Shown: positions 7,699 to 16,428, counted from the first letter of the stretch. The stretch is 60,122 nucleotides of DNA from Cuniculiplasma sp052315315 (GCA_052315315.1 JBLSDE010000008.1:1-60122), one strand, 5' to 3'. Notes: generated by a model from the letters alone, not told the origin. Made by a program: numbers and translations.

Positions 7699-9108
7699 AT
7701 GATGAAATGTCCAAAAATGGAAAATACTCAAAGTCATGCGAAATTAAGTCGGTTCCAGATTAAGAGCGTTATAGTTTCTGGAATAGGCGTTTTTTCAGAT
7801 TCTTACAATCTTTATGCCATATCGCTGGTTTATTTTTCCATATTAAATTTTATGAATTTGTCCAATTCACAGTTGTCATTTATAACAGGTTCCACATATT
7901 TTGGGGCAGCGGCCGGTGGTATTTTATTCGGTGTCACAGCTGATAGAATTGGAAGAAAGCCAGCTTATGGTTTTGATCTTTTACTTATCTTTATAGGTTC
8001 TCTGGCACAGTTTTTCGTGAGTGGATTCACGTGGCTATTATTGGCCAGACTTATAATGGGCTTTGGCATTGGGGGAGACCTTGTGATGTCTCCTGTCATA
8101 ATGGCAGAAAATTCAAGCAGATCAAACCGTGGTAAATTGATGGCAATTTCATTTTCTGTAATGTATCTTTTTGGAGCAGTCCTTTCCGCTTTCGTTGATC
8201 AATTAAGTTTATTGAAATTGCCTGAAGGCATCTCATGGCGCTTAGTTTTGGGGTTTGGTGCTATCCCATCACTTCTTGTAATTTACTACCGCAGAAAGAT
8301 CCCAGAAACATATCGGTTTTCAGCAAGAGTTAAGGGAAAAGTTAACAAAAAAGCATATGAGGGCATTATGCCGGATGATTCTAACTCTATGGGAAAAGAT
8401 GGAACTCGATACTGGAAAAGATTGGGAAAGGCATTACCTGTAGTCCTGGCGGGATCAACTTTGTGGGTTCTCTATGACGCATATTCAAGTACATTTACGT
8501 TCTATGGGCCTATCACAATTGCTCAAAATCTCGGTATGACTCCAATATCATTCACATATGCGGCTGTATTTCTTGCCGGTTTACCGGGAACATTATTGTC
8601 GGCATATCTTCTTGATAAGGTAGGGCGGAAGACTCTTGTAACCTTTGGATATATTGGTGTTTCCGTAGCTCTCTTGTTATATTCAATTCTCCTTTTGGAC
8701 CCTCACCTATTCGGAATATCTGGAAGTACAGGAGTCGCATCAAATCTTGTGGGTATATCAGCTATTTTGGGTTTTACATTCTATATGTTTAATTATTTCT
8801 TTTCCTCAGTTGGGCCTGCTACTGTAATTGGTGGGACAATTGTGGTTCCAGAGTTGATTGCAACCAAGGTGAGAGCAACAGGACAGGGATTGAACGTCTT
8901 CATCGATAGGATGGTCTATGGTCTTGCGATTGCCTCATTTCCTCAATTGTTATCTGCAATCGGTCTGGGAAAGGTATTCTTTCTCTATGCCGGAATCGCT
9001 TTTGCCTCAATAATTTTAATACAGCTGGCCATAACTGAGGCGAAGGGTAAATCACTTGAGGATCTTTCAAAGGAAAATAAAGAAATGGCAACCCCCGATC
9101 TAAGGTAA
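7699..9108 (+). CDS. Major facilitator superfamily transporter
   Basis: A 469-residue 12-helix integral membrane transporter. It has the MFS loop 2-3 signature GVTADRIGRKPAYG and the matching second-half motif LLDKVGRKTLVTFG, with a helix 4-5 region LIMGFGIGGDLVMSPVIMAEN. The central cytoplasmic loop is long and basic. The pattern resembles the sugar porter/phosphate:H+ symporter/aromatic-acid:H+ symporter branches, but the substrate cannot be read from the sequence. The start has two tandem ATGs (7699 and 7702), and an ATTTAAGTA box about 29 nt upstream suggests a near-leaderless transcript. It is monocistronic between a hypothetical gene and a tRNA on the other strand. Confidence 0.9.
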   Translation: MMKCPKMENTQSHAKLSRFQIKSVIVSGIGVFSDSYNLYAISLVYFSILNFMNLSNSQLSFITGSTYFGAAAGGILFGVTADRIGRKPAYGFDLLLIFIGSLAQFFVSGFTWLLLARLIMGFGIGGDLVMSPVIMAENSSRSNRGKLMAISFSVMYLFGAVLSAFVDQLSLLKLPEGISWRLVLGFGAIPSLLVIYYRRKIPETYRFSARVKGKVNKKAYEGIMPDDSNSMGKDGTRYWKRLGKALPVVLAGSTLWVLYDAYSSTFTFYGPITIAQNLGMTPISFTYAAVFLAGLPGTLLSAYLLDKVGRKTLVTFGYIGVSVALLLYSILLLDPHLFGISGSTGVASNLVGISAILGFTFYMFNYFFSSVGPATVIGGTIVVPELIATKVRATGQGLNVFIDRMVYGLAIASFPQLLSAIGLGKVFFLYAGIAFASIILIQLAITEAKGKSLEDLSKENKEMATPDLR

Positions 9109-9199
9109 TCTATAAACCATAATTTTTTACATTAAGTAAAAACTTTCATAAGTATAGTTTCTAAAGGCACTGAAATGTGATTCAATTTTTTATTGTATT

Positions 9200-9295
9200 A
9201 TGGCAAGCAAAGGAAAACAGATTAACCAGATTTACCCGGAAATAGAAAAAATGAGAAAAATCAAGAAAATTCAAAAAAACGCTTTTGAATTCTGA
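9200..9295 (+). CDS. Possible small basic protein (31 aa)
   Basis: ATG 9200 to TGA 9295 encodes 31 residues, mostly Lys, Ile and Gln, with a basic helical centre (EKMRKIKKIQKNAFEF at the C-terminus). It sits in the 212-nt gap between the MFS gene and tRNA-Ser. Upstream are TATA-like stretches (CATAAGTATAG near 9150) and a weak TGTGAT. There is no homology I can name. It could equally be chance. Confidence 0.25.
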   Translation: MASKGKQINQIYPEIEKMRKIKKIQKNAFEF

Positions 9296-9319
9296 ACTCA
9301 TGAATCAATTAATGAGGAA

Positions 9320-9400
9320 CGCCGCGGGAGAGATTCGAACTCCCGATCCACAAGGGAACCAGATCTCAAGTCTGGCGCCGTACCACTGGGCCACCGCGGC
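9320..9400 (-). tRNA. tRNA-Ser (anticodon UGA)
   Basis: The minus strand folds as a class II tRNA. The acceptor stem GCCGCGG pairs with CCGCGGC, and the discriminator base is G. The anticodon stem CCAGA/TCTGG encloses CTTGAGA with anticodon TGA. The long variable arm and a T arm with GAGTTCGAATCTC are present. CCA is not encoded. It reads UCN serine codons. It starts only 12 nt after the eL15 stop codon on the same strand. Confidence 0.96.
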
Positions 9401-9412
9401 ATTAAAAAAGGA

Positions 9413-10009
9413 CTATCTTCTGAGTCTACCGTTTGCCCTTATAGAGGGCCTGCTCTTAGCTGAGTTCTTTCTTCCGGTTCTGAGTCCCCTGCTCTTGTAT
9501 CCTGCAGATGTAAGACCCCTGTAAACTCTTCCCTTGTTTTGAGGCTCTGATATCCATGAAATTCTGGGGTCTCTGTATACCTCAGGTTTACTCCTGTCCA
9601 CAAGGATCACTTCATAATATTTGTAAAAACCATCCTCGCCAACATAATATGAATTCAAAACCTCCATGTTTGGATACTTATCTGCAACCCTCTCTTCAGC
9701 TATCCACTGTATGCTTTTCTTTCTTGTGAGCTTGCTATATGCCATCCTTCTGGGTCTTCTTCCTCCCATAATCTTTGGTCTGTTTGAACCCCCTCTTCTA
9801 ACTCTTGCCCTGACTACTACATAACCGTTCTTAGCCCTGTATCCAAGAGATCTTGCCCTATCAAGTCTCGTGGGGTAATCCAATCTCTCTATGGCACCCC
9901 CTCTTCTCCACTCCACCATTCTTTGCCTTTGAAATAACAATATTTCTGATTTCTTTGGTGAATTCCAGCTTTCAGATATCTTCCCGTAAAGATTTGAATG
10001 ATTTACCAT
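9413..10009 (-). CDS. rpl15e: Large-subunit ribosomal protein eL15 (L15e)
   Basis: A 198-residue basic protein of the 50S subunit, of normal family length. Diagnostic segments are RMVEWRRGGAIERLDYPTRLDRARSLGYRAKNGYVVVRARVRRGG and GGRRPRRMAYSKLTRKKSIQWIAEERV near the centre, and a C-terminal RGLTSAGYKSRGLRTGRK stretch; all are typical of eL15. A leadered transcript is likely: TATA-like TTTATTATAG lies about 50 nt upstream, with an AAAGGTAG sequence shortly before ATG 10009. A divergent probable RNase P subunit gene lies next to it, a neighbourhood shared by many Euryarchaeota, where eL15 is linked to rnp genes. The last codons carry a TATA-like box for the following tRNA-Ser. Confidence 0.97.
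   Translation of the reverse strand: MVNHSNLYGKISESWNSPKKSEILLFQRQRMVEWRRGGAIERLDYPTRLDRARSLGYRAKNGYVVVRARVRRGGSNRPKIMGGRRPRRMAYSKLTRKKSIQWIAEERVADKYPNMEVLNSYYVGEDGFYKYYEVILVDRSKPEVYRDPRISWISEPQNKGRVYRGLTSAGYKSRGLRTGRKNSAKSRPSIRANGRLRR
9437..9447 (-). promoter_or_regulatory. TATA-like box of tRNA-Ser inside the eL15 coding end
   Basis: CTCTATAAGGG on the minus strand lies in the last codons of eL15, about 42 nt before the mature tRNA-Ser 5' end. Transcription would start near 9416 and give a leader of about 16 nt. A run of six T follows the eL15 stop codon (minus strand), which might be a terminator for the ribosomal gene. Confidence 0.45.
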
Positions 10010-10172
10010 ATCTTTCTACCTTTAACTAATGTAAAAGGGAGATACAATGCTATAATAAATAATTTTATGAATTCCTCAGTTTCATTTCCTTTCATCTCTA
10101 AATCATGTGAATCTTATCAATCTAGGTTTTGATAAGAGAAGATTTTAAAAGAGTTTTTCATTCCTCTCACTC

Positions 10173-10436
10173 ATGAAATGTTCACCCTATCGCAAGAGAT
10201 ACATGCTTCTTGAGGGAAATCGGGAAGATCTGGACACAGCAGTGAGGGATATATTTAAAAACTTTAAGGCGAAAGAAAAATTCAAAACCGACAATTATTC
10301 CATTATTTTGGGGGATCAGTTCTCTAAGGATTACATTTCATCCTATGTAAGAAGAAAATTAAAGGGCGTTTCTGTAATAACAGTTAGTGGAACAATCAAA
10401 AAATGTAAGGAAAAAATTAAAACTTATGAGAGATAA
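10173..10436 (+). CDS. rnp2: Probable RNase P protein component 2 (Pop5 family)
   Basis: An 87-residue basic protein. The N-terminal RKRYMLLEG and the C-terminal GVSVITVSGTIKKCKEKI fit the archaeal Pop5/Rpp14 fold, in which a Val-Ser-Gly-Thr-Ile-Lys-x-Cys/Ala motif ends the domain. Pop5 is a protein cofactor of the RNase P ribozyme that matures pre-tRNA 5' ends. It is shorter than most family members (about 110-120 aa). Context supports the call: it is divergent from eL15, which neighbours rnp genes in many Euryarchaeota. A GATTTTAAAAGA box about 27 nt before ATG 10173 suggests a leaderless mRNA. Its 3' end overlaps the convergent rfcL by 13 nt. Confidence 0.65.
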   Translation: MKCSPYRKRYMLLEGNREDLDTAVRDIFKNFKAKEKFKTDNYSIILGDQFSKDYISSYVRRKLKGVSVITVSGTIKKCKEKIKTYER

Positions 10437-11782
10437 ATTTTTAGGTCATCAGGAGTAACCGGATCAAAGGATTTCCTTTTCTCTGTTAGCATTGAAAGGG
10501 CAATTTCTCTATCCGCTATATCGTTGAGATATAGAGAAAGTTCAGTATTTGGATTTTTCATCCCACTGACAATTTGCTTAAAGTATGGTCTCATTTCTAT
10601 TGCATCCGTGTATGAAATATGGAAACCTATTTCCATAGCCCTACAAACTCGATCTATGGCATTCCTTATCTTTCTTGATTTGCTCATTGCCATTATATAA
10701 TTTGGAAATTCATACTTTGTGTATCCTCCCCTTTTATCAGACACTGTGAATGCTGACGCCACCAGATCATCTACATATATCCAGAGTCTGAAATTTCTAG
10801 TTCTTGATGCCAGTCGGGATAGAAGGTCAGCCCTGGATACCAGATCCTGCATTTTTACAAGGGAATCCATGGTATTGCACTCTTTTACTCCGTTTGTACT
10901 TATCCATTGAACAAGCGTATCCTTATCAACATCTGCATCTCTTAGAAGTTTTAAATTGCCTGCAATATCATTTCCTTTAAGCATGGATCTTATGGTTTCA
11001 AATATCTGTTCGTGGGTATCCCTTATACTTGCACTACCATAAGTCCCTCCTCCAGAAAGGGCATAACTTTCAACATCGTTGATTGCGCTTCTAATGTCAG
11101 GTAGATTTTCTCTCACTATTTCTTCAATCGGGGTGCGCTCAGCACTAAGTCCATTTTCCTTGCAGAGGTTTAAAAGTTTCTCTGTAAGCTTTGATACGGC
11201 ATTTTTATAATCCAAATCATTTCTTCTTTTATACAGAAAGACCTGAACAACTTCACATCTAGATATTATCTCCTTTGCAGTTGACCTTCTCTGGAATTCC
11301 CAGAAATCGTTCATGGTAATGATTATTGGATACTTTGTTGTTTTAAGTATGTCTATTATGGTTCGATATCCTCCAATCTCATTTCCAGAGTTTTTTGAAC
11401 TGCTTCCAGAACTAACCCTTTCAAATATATTGTCAGCTTCATCGATAAGTATCATTTTCATCGGTCTTACAGAACTTTCAGGTTCAGAGAACGAAGTTAG
11501 ATCAGAATAAAGGGAGTACATTCCGGCAGTCTCTTTCAGGAAAGATTCGTTTCGATAATCGGAAGAGTTGACCTCCAGCATCTTCCATCCTTTTTCCTGG
11601 GATATGGCATAAGCCGTGGAAGTCTTCCCACATCCCGGTTCACCCCAGAGCAGAAGGCCATTTTTGGTAGGCTCTCCACTCTCCCAAGATTTAACCCAGT
11701 TCTCTACCTTTTCTCTTGTTTCTCTTGAAAGAAGGAGTTCTGAAAAGTTTCTTGGTCTAAGGGCCTCGGTCCAGATTTCCAT
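10424..11782 (-). CDS. rfcL: Replication factor C large subunit
   Basis: The large subunit of the clamp loader that opens PCNA onto primed DNA using ATP. From ATG 11782 the protein has 452 residues and begins MEIWTEALRPRNFSELL, as the family does. Walker A is GEPGCGKT (47-54), Walker B LIDEADNIF, sensor 1 ITMNDFWE, and the SRC motif is IISRCEVV. The C-terminal collar helices follow (MGFHISYTDAIEMRPYFK-like region). The ORF could extend 16 codons upstream to 11830, but that extension is not family-like, and an ACTTATTAC box about 28 nt before 11782 fits a leaderless start there. No PIP-box tail is evident at the C-terminus. Confidence 0.93.
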   Translation of the reverse strand: MEIWTEALRPRNFSELLLSRETREKVENWVKSWESGEPTKNGLLLWGEPGCGKTSTAYAISQEKGWKMLEVNSSDYRNESFLKETAGMYSLYSDLTSFSEPESSVRPMKMILIDEADNIFERVSSGSSSKNSGNEIGGYRTIIDILKTTKYPIIITMNDFWEFQRRSTAKEIISRCEVVQVFLYKRRNDLDYKNAVSKLTEKLLNLCKENGLSAERTPIEEIVRENLPDIRSAINDVESYALSGGGTYGSASIRDTHEQIFETIRSMLKGNDIAGNLKLLRDADVDKDTLVQWISTNGVKECNTMDSLVKMQDLVSRADLLSRLASRTRNFRLWIYVDDLVASAFTVSDKRGGYTKYEFPNYIMAMSKSRKIRNAIDRVCRAMEIGFHISYTDAIEMRPYFKQIVSGMKNPNTELSLYLNDIADREIALSMLTEKRKSFDPVTPDDLKIYLS

Positions 11783-12049
11783 ATGTTTGTGAAGCCTATG
11801 GAAGTAATAAGTTTTTGGAGTATATTTCATTATTGACCTATCTTATAGTGCCATGAAATATATCTTCGTATCATAGATTTTTTAGAATTGACAGATATTT
11901 CCTTAAGAGAGTAATCGGGGTAAGATAAATTCACAATCAGGTTAGCATTTTTCGTAGTTTTTAATGAATCTGTGAATTGATAGGAATAAGTTACCAGCGT
12001 AATTGATCCAAGAAAATTATATTAAAATAGAAGAGCATAAGGATAGGTT

Positions 12050-13039
12050 ATGAAAAGGATTAGCTCCTACAGCCCCCTTAGAGTAAGCTTTGCAGGGGGT
12101 GGAACTGATATTTCGCCATTTTTGGAAAAGTACGGTACAAGTGTCATTAATACTACTATTGACAGGGGTGTTTACGTAATCTATACAGAGGATTCTTCTC
12201 CATTGGAAATTACTTCCAGAGATTTCCTAAAGACAATAGTTTTCGGTTCTGAGTCTGAATCAAGTTTTCAGGAGAAAATAATGGAACTGTTTGTTAAAAA
12301 CGGTATCAGCAAGGGGAGGATATACATAAACGGGGAGGTTCCACCCGGTTCTGGACTTGGGTCATCTAGTGCTATGGTAAATTCCATGATTCGAATAATT
12401 CAGGAAATTAATGATGAGTACTCCGGGACATTAGACCTTGCAAAGAAATCATATGAGACAGAAAGACGTCACTTCAGCATTACCCTCGGAATCCAGGATC
12501 CATATGCAATAGCGGAAGGTGGGTTCAAATATATGGAATCTGACGGTAGCTCCTTGTTTTTCAGGCATCTTGAAGAAACAGATATAATGAAAAAACTTGA
12601 AGAAGGCATGATTATCGCCTATACGGGTAGTACAAGGGAAAGTTCAGAGGCCCTCAAAGAGCAGGTTGTAAAATCAGAAAGAGGGGAGAAGGATGTTCTA
12701 GATAACTTAAGTCATCTAAAGCAGGTTGCAAGAGATCTGCTTGATTTTACGGAAGATTCAGATTGGGCAAATTTTTGCAAAAAGGTGAACGAAGGATGGG
12801 AAATTAAAAAATCCCTCGGTAAAAATATATCTGGGGAGAAGGTTGAAAAGATTATAAAAACCGCAATGAACAATGGAGCAAAAGCGGCCAGATTGCTGGG
12901 TGGAGGGATGCAGGGATTTGTACTTGTCCTGGCAGAAAAAAAAGATGTATGGCATATCCAGAATCAATTAAAAATGCTTTCAGACTTTGTATTAAGGGTG
13001 TCCCCTTCCCTGAAAGGGACCCGTCTTTTCTCATTCTAA
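12050..13039 (+). CDS. GHMP-family sugar kinase (heptose-7-phosphate kinase-like)
   Basis: A 329-residue GHMP kinase. Motif 1 is SPLRVSFAGGGTDISPFLEKYG (8-29), the phosphate-binding motif 2 is PPGSGLGSSSAMVNS (about 102-116), and motif 3 near the C-terminus is AKAARLLGGGMQGFVLV. The N-terminal RVSFAGGGTD signature is characteristic of the HddA-type D-glycero-D-manno-heptose 7-phosphate kinase subgroup, which feeds nucleotide-activated sugars into glycan synthesis. Some Thermoplasmatales GHMP proteins act instead on mevalonate phosphates, so the substrate is uncertain. TATA-like AATTATATTAAAAT lies about 28 nt upstream of ATG 12050. It overlaps the convergent Nudix gene by 9 nt. Confidence 0.8.
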   Translation: MKRISSYSPLRVSFAGGGTDISPFLEKYGTSVINTTIDRGVYVIYTEDSSPLEITSRDFLKTIVFGSESESSFQEKIMELFVKNGISKGRIYINGEVPPGSGLGSSSAMVNSMIRIIQEINDEYSGTLDLAKKSYETERRHFSITLGIQDPYAIAEGGFKYMESDGSSLFFRHLEETDIMKKLEEGMIIAYTGSTRESSEALKEQVVKSERGEKDVLDNLSHLKQVARDLLDFTEDSDWANFCKKVNEGWEIKKSLGKNISGEKVEKIIKTAMNNGAKAARLLGGGMQGFVLVLAEKKDVWHIQNQLKMLSDFVLRVSPSLKGTRLFSF

Positions 13040-13492
13040 TAATTCAGGTTCATCAATAATGATCGCTTTAAGGATTCTGAAGGTAAGCCCCCATATTATA
13101 ATGTCATCAATTTGAAAAAATTCTCCCCGATTTTGGTCCCTTTCAAGGTGTAATTTATGTATGTCATACCATCCACCTCCTATCATTTCATCGTTAGGCT
13201 TCACCGGGAACATCTCCTTTGTTTTGAAAATAAATGGTTTAACATTCATTTCCTTAAACCTTACAGGATGAAAAAAATCCATTTCAGAAATTTCCATTAG
13301 GTGATTACGATTTATTCCAGTCTCCTCTTCAAATTCCCTCTTAGCAGCATCCCGGAAAGATTCACCCTCCTTTAAAAATCCCCCGGGGAAGCTAATATCA
13401 CCGGACCAAGGGTCCCCTTCCCTTTTACGCCTCTTCATTAAGATAACATTGCCATGAAAGAGGCATACTGCAACGGATGCATTAAGCCTCAT
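13031..13492 (-). CDS. Nudix hydrolase, CoA-pyrophosphatase-like
   Basis: A 153-residue Nudix protein with a complete Nudix box: G-x5-E-x7-REFEEETGI, starting at about residue 38. The preceding KRRKREGDPWSGDISFPGG resembles the signature of the CoA-diphosphatase (NUDT7/8) subgroup, so hydrolysis of CoA or a related nucleoside diphosphate derivative is the likeliest activity. This is inference, and other Nudix substrates are possible. It is translated from an ATG that overlaps the stop of the DUF1805 gene (ATGA, 13489-13492), so the two genes form a coupled pair. Confidence 0.85.
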   Translation of the reverse strand: MRLNASVAVCLFHGNVILMKRRKREGDPWSGDISFPGGFLKEGESFRDAAKREFEEETGINRNHLMEISEMDFFHPVRFKEMNVKPFIFKTKEMFPVKPNDEMIGGGWYDIHKLHLERDQNRGEFFQIDDIIIWGLTFRILKAIIIDEPELLE

Positions 13493-13773
13493 AGGAGGTC
13501 AATGACCTCTTCTACCTTTTTACCCTTATGAAGTCCAATGGATTCAGCTGCAGTTGTTGTTTCTTCAATAGTGGCATTCATCATCGTTTGAAGGTCTTTT
13601 ACACCTCTCACCAAGGCTCCCGCATCTCCAAGTTTTTCTGCAGTTTCAATATTCAGGTAACCGCACATCACATACCCTCTTTTTCCCCTGATGATAATTA
13701 AGGGTGCTCTGTACATTTCTATTTTAATATAATGAACATCCCTTTCCTTGTTAAGGGTCTTCTCTTCTATCAT
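13489..13773 (-). CDS. DUF1805 family protein
   Basis: A 94-residue protein resembling the YunC/DUF1805 family: a beta strand IIIRGKRGYVMCGYLNIETAEKLGD, then VRGVKDLQTMMNATIEETT and a C-terminal amphipathic end. Family members are small alpha/beta proteins of unknown biochemical function. The invariant-looking RGYVMCGYL segment with its Cys is present. It is first in a two-gene minus-strand operon with the Nudix hydrolase, which suggests but does not show a shared metabolite. Confidence 0.8.
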   Translation of the reverse strand: MIEEKTLNKERDVHYIKIEMYRAPLIIIRGKRGYVMCGYLNIETAEKLGDAGALVRGVKDLQTMMNATIEETTTAAESIGLHKGKKVEEVIDLL

Positions 13774-13908
13774 GATTGGAAAACCTTGTAGAATATATAA
13801 TAAAATTGGTTTTATTACATCCTATAAATATTTTCATGTTTAAGCATCTAAGATCTTCCACACCCATGGTAAAAATTTTAATCTCATCTTTCCTAATGGT
13901 AAATCACA

Positions 13909-14955
13909 TTGAATGCAGATGACTTTGATGTTGTAATAATCGGTGCAGGAACAGCTGGGTTATCAGCTGGGGCAGAACTGGAAAAAAACGGGAAATCGTA
14001 CATTATACTGGATAAAAAATCCGAGATAGGTCTACCTGTGAGATCTACAGGAGCTGTTTCACTGGAGTGGGTGAAAAAGATTGGTATGCCTGTCGATCCA
14101 AATATAATTTCTGCTGAAATTCAGAATATGAGTTTCAGGACTGAGTCTGGAAAAAGAATGGATCTTAATTTCAACAAGACGGTCGGATTCGTTTACGACT
14201 TTACAAAATATGAAAAATATCTTGCAGATGAGTTTTCTGGGAAAAAATTGAACATCAGGTTAAATACCAGAGTAAACGAGGTTTCAGGAAATGAAATAAG
14301 GACAGATTCGGAAATATTTAGAGCCAAGAACGTAATATTTGCGGCAGGTCCACAATCAAAATTTGGAGAAAAATTGGGTAAAAATGAGGTATTGGTAGCT
14401 TATGAAGAAATTAGAAGGGTACCCAGTAGAAAGGACTTTCAAATGATATTGTGGTTCAGTGATAGAGTCCCTGGGGGATACTTATGGGACTTTGCCGAGT
14501 CTGAAATATCGAGAAAGATAGGTGTATGCTTCTATCCTGGAAACGGAAAACAGCCTAAAGAAGTTTTATATGAATTTGACAAGATATATCCTGAACTTAA
14601 AGGAGAAATTATTTCCACAATGGCGCACCAGATTCCCTTGACTAAACCAGTGGATACAGTGGTAAAGGGAAATTACCTTTATACAGGAGATATGGTCAAT
14701 GCTGTTCTTAATACCACAGCAGGTGGTTTGCAGGGAGCATTTTGGTCTGGCAAGCTGGCAGCTCAGAGTATCGTGGCAGGAAATCCGATGCTCTATCAGC
14801 AAAATTGGGATAATTATGTGAAGCCATGGCTCATGAGGCATCACGAAATGCACAGAAAGATGAACAGAAGGGGTGAGAAGTCAGTTGGCCGGCTGATAAC
14901 ACTGGCAAAAATGATGCCAAAATCTGTTCAAAAGAGAGTTTTCGCGGGTTTATAA
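13909..14955 (+). CDS. Geranylgeranyl reductase-family FAD oxidoreductase
   Basis: A 348-residue flavoprotein with an N-terminal Rossmann FAD motif VVIIGAGTAGLSAG (9-22), a KSEIGLPVRSTGAVS segment and a second FAD motif YTGDMVNAVLNTTAGGLQGAFWSGKLAA (about 257-284). These match the geranylgeranyl reductase family, which saturates double bonds of archaeal isoprenoid lipids or of menaquinone side chains. The start is TTG 13909: an in-frame stop at 13900-13902 rules out anything upstream, and the FAD motif must be near the N-terminus. It lies next to the SQR-like flavoprotein and the quinol-oxidising complex, so a quinone or lipid substrate is plausible. The substrate is inferred. Confidence 0.82.
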   Translation: MNADDFDVVIIGAGTAGLSAGAELEKNGKSYIILDKKSEIGLPVRSTGAVSLEWVKKIGMPVDPNIISAEIQNMSFRTESGKRMDLNFNKTVGFVYDFTKYEKYLADEFSGKKLNIRLNTRVNEVSGNEIRTDSEIFRAKNVIFAAGPQSKFGEKLGKNEVLVAYEEIRRVPSRKDFQMILWFSDRVPGGYLWDFAESEISRKIGVCFYPGNGKQPKEVLYEFDKIYPELKGEIISTMAHQIPLTKPVDTVVKGNYLYTGDMVNAVLNTTAGGLQGAFWSGKLAAQSIVAGNPMLYQQNWDNYVKPWLMRHHEMHRKMNRRGEKSVGRLITLAKMMPKSVQKRVFAGL

Positions 14956-15060
14956 AGAGAATTATCAATCCAAATAGATGGGATGATCTAATTTCATAAA
15001 CATGATTAATTATCATGAATATTTTATACTCAGAAGGAATAACACTGAAATGGTGAATTT

Positions 15061-16269
15061 ATGGTTAAAAAGATGATAATAATAGGAGGCGGTTTTGCAG
15101 GGCTTAGATTTCTGTACAATCTCAATAAGCATATGGCTGGTCAATTCGACATAACTTTGATCGACGAAAGAAAAACAAGCCTTGAAAAACCCTCTCTTCC
15201 GGAAGTTGCCATGGATGGAAAAAGTGTATCCAAGGTTCAAATTCCATTTGAAAAGATAATAAAGAGGAGAAAAGCAACATTCGTGAACCAGAGCGTCGTC
15301 AGGGTGGACCCTGAAGGTCAGAAGGTATTTCTCAAAGATGGAAGCAGTTTAAACTATGACTATCTAATGATCGCTACTGGGGCAATAAAGGATTATGACG
15401 CAATCCCAGGATTTAATGAGTATGCATATTCAGTGTGTGATGATGTTCAGGCACCAAAATTGTGGAGCAAATTGAAAGCATTTAAGGGCGGAAAAGTCGT
15501 TGTGGGGTCAGCAAAAACAGATTGGTCCCCAGAAACAGCCATACCTCTGGCCGCTCCATGTGAAGGCCCTATAGGAGAAGTTATGTTCATGGTCGACCAT
15601 TTTTTGAGAGAAGAAAACCTGAGGGACAAATCTTCAATTGACGTTTTCAGCCCAGGAGAAATATTCTTCGAGGATGTTGGAGAACCAGTGCATAACGCCC
15701 TTAAGCCTCTCATAGAGAAGAGTGGAATAAATGTTCACGTAAAAAAGGAGATTAGCAGGGTAGAAAAGAATAAAGTTATTTTCAATGACGGAAGTGAATT
15801 GGAGAGTGATTTTTCCATAATAATACCCCCCTATCGTGGGCCGGACTTTATAAGAGAGTCCAAAATAGGGGACGATTACGGCTTCATTCTGACAGATAAG
15901 GAAATGAGACATACAAAATACAGAAATATATTGGTCGCAGGAGACGTTAACAATCTCTCCATGCCTAAACTTGGTCATATTGCGATTATGCAGGCTGACA
16001 TCGCCTTTTCTTCATTACAAAAAGAAATTTCAAGCGGGAAAGAAGTTGAAGAATTTAAACCTGAGATATTCTGTATAATGAATAGAGGAGGTTCCCAAGC
16101 TACTCTGATTCTCTCTGATACACTGTTTGGTGGCAAAAATGATATCACAATGACTGGTCAGGTCGCTCATCTCATGAAATGGGGTTTTGATTCATACTAT
16201 TACTATACCAGGGGTCATATGCCACCAGAATCCATTCAAAGCAGAATGGAAAAATTTATGAAGCGATAA
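15061..16269 (+). CDS. Sulfide:quinone oxidoreductase-like flavoprotein
   Basis: A 402-residue pyridine-nucleotide-disulfide-type flavoprotein. FAD motif 1 is IIIGGGFAGLRF (6-17), the central ATG motif is MIATGA (103-108), and the second FAD site is ILVAGDVNNL (290-299). Three cysteines (Cys126, Cys167 in AAPCEGP, Cys338) lie where SQRs carry the redox-active and sulfur-bridging cysteines, so membrane-associated oxidation of sulfide to sulfur with electrons to quinone is the likely function. A type II NADH dehydrogenase is the alternative, but that family lacks this Cys set. A GGTGA sequence sits 6-10 nt before ATG 15061, so this transcript probably has a leader. A CATGAT/ATCATG inverted repeat lies upstream at about 15001-15017. 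Confidence 0.82.
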   Translation: MVKKMIIIGGGFAGLRFLYNLNKHMAGQFDITLIDERKTSLEKPSLPEVAMDGKSVSKVQIPFEKIIKRRKATFVNQSVVRVDPEGQKVFLKDGSSLNYDYLMIATGAIKDYDAIPGFNEYAYSVCDDVQAPKLWSKLKAFKGGKVVVGSAKTDWSPETAIPLAAPCEGPIGEVMFMVDHFLREENLRDKSSIDVFSPGEIFFEDVGEPVHNALKPLIEKSGINVHVKKEISRVEKNKVIFNDGSELESDFSIIIPPYRGPDFIRESKIGDDYGFILTDKEMRHTKYRNILVAGDVNNLSMPKLGHIAIMQADIAFSSLQKEISSGKEVEEFKPEIFCIMNRGGSQATLILSDTLFGGKNDITMTGQVAHLMKWGFDSYYYYTRGHMPPESIQSRMEKFMKR

Positions 16270-16398
16270 GGAAAATCATTTAAAGGTTCTGTAAGACCTG
16301 TCCCATCATTTTTGAACAAAAGTATTAGTTTTTTCAGGTGTTTAGGCATAGAGATTTATTCATTTAAGGTTTTAATTAACTTTACATGTAAAGTACGT

Positions 16399-16409
16399 TT
16401 TTTAAATTA
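16399..16409 (+). promoter_or_regulatory. TATA box of the cupredoxin-Rieske-cytochrome b operon
   Basis: A TTTTAAATTA sequence is centred 25 nt before ATG 16429. It decides between that start and the longer open frame beginning at 16312, since transcription would start at about the ATG. Confidence 0.6.
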
Positions 16410-16428
16410 CCAATTAGAATGGCAGTAT

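Noticed and set aside
16312..16428. 39-codon N-terminal extension of the cupredoxin frame
   Set aside because: It has no family likeness, would move the membrane anchor away from the N-terminus, and the TATA box at 16399-16409 lies inside it.
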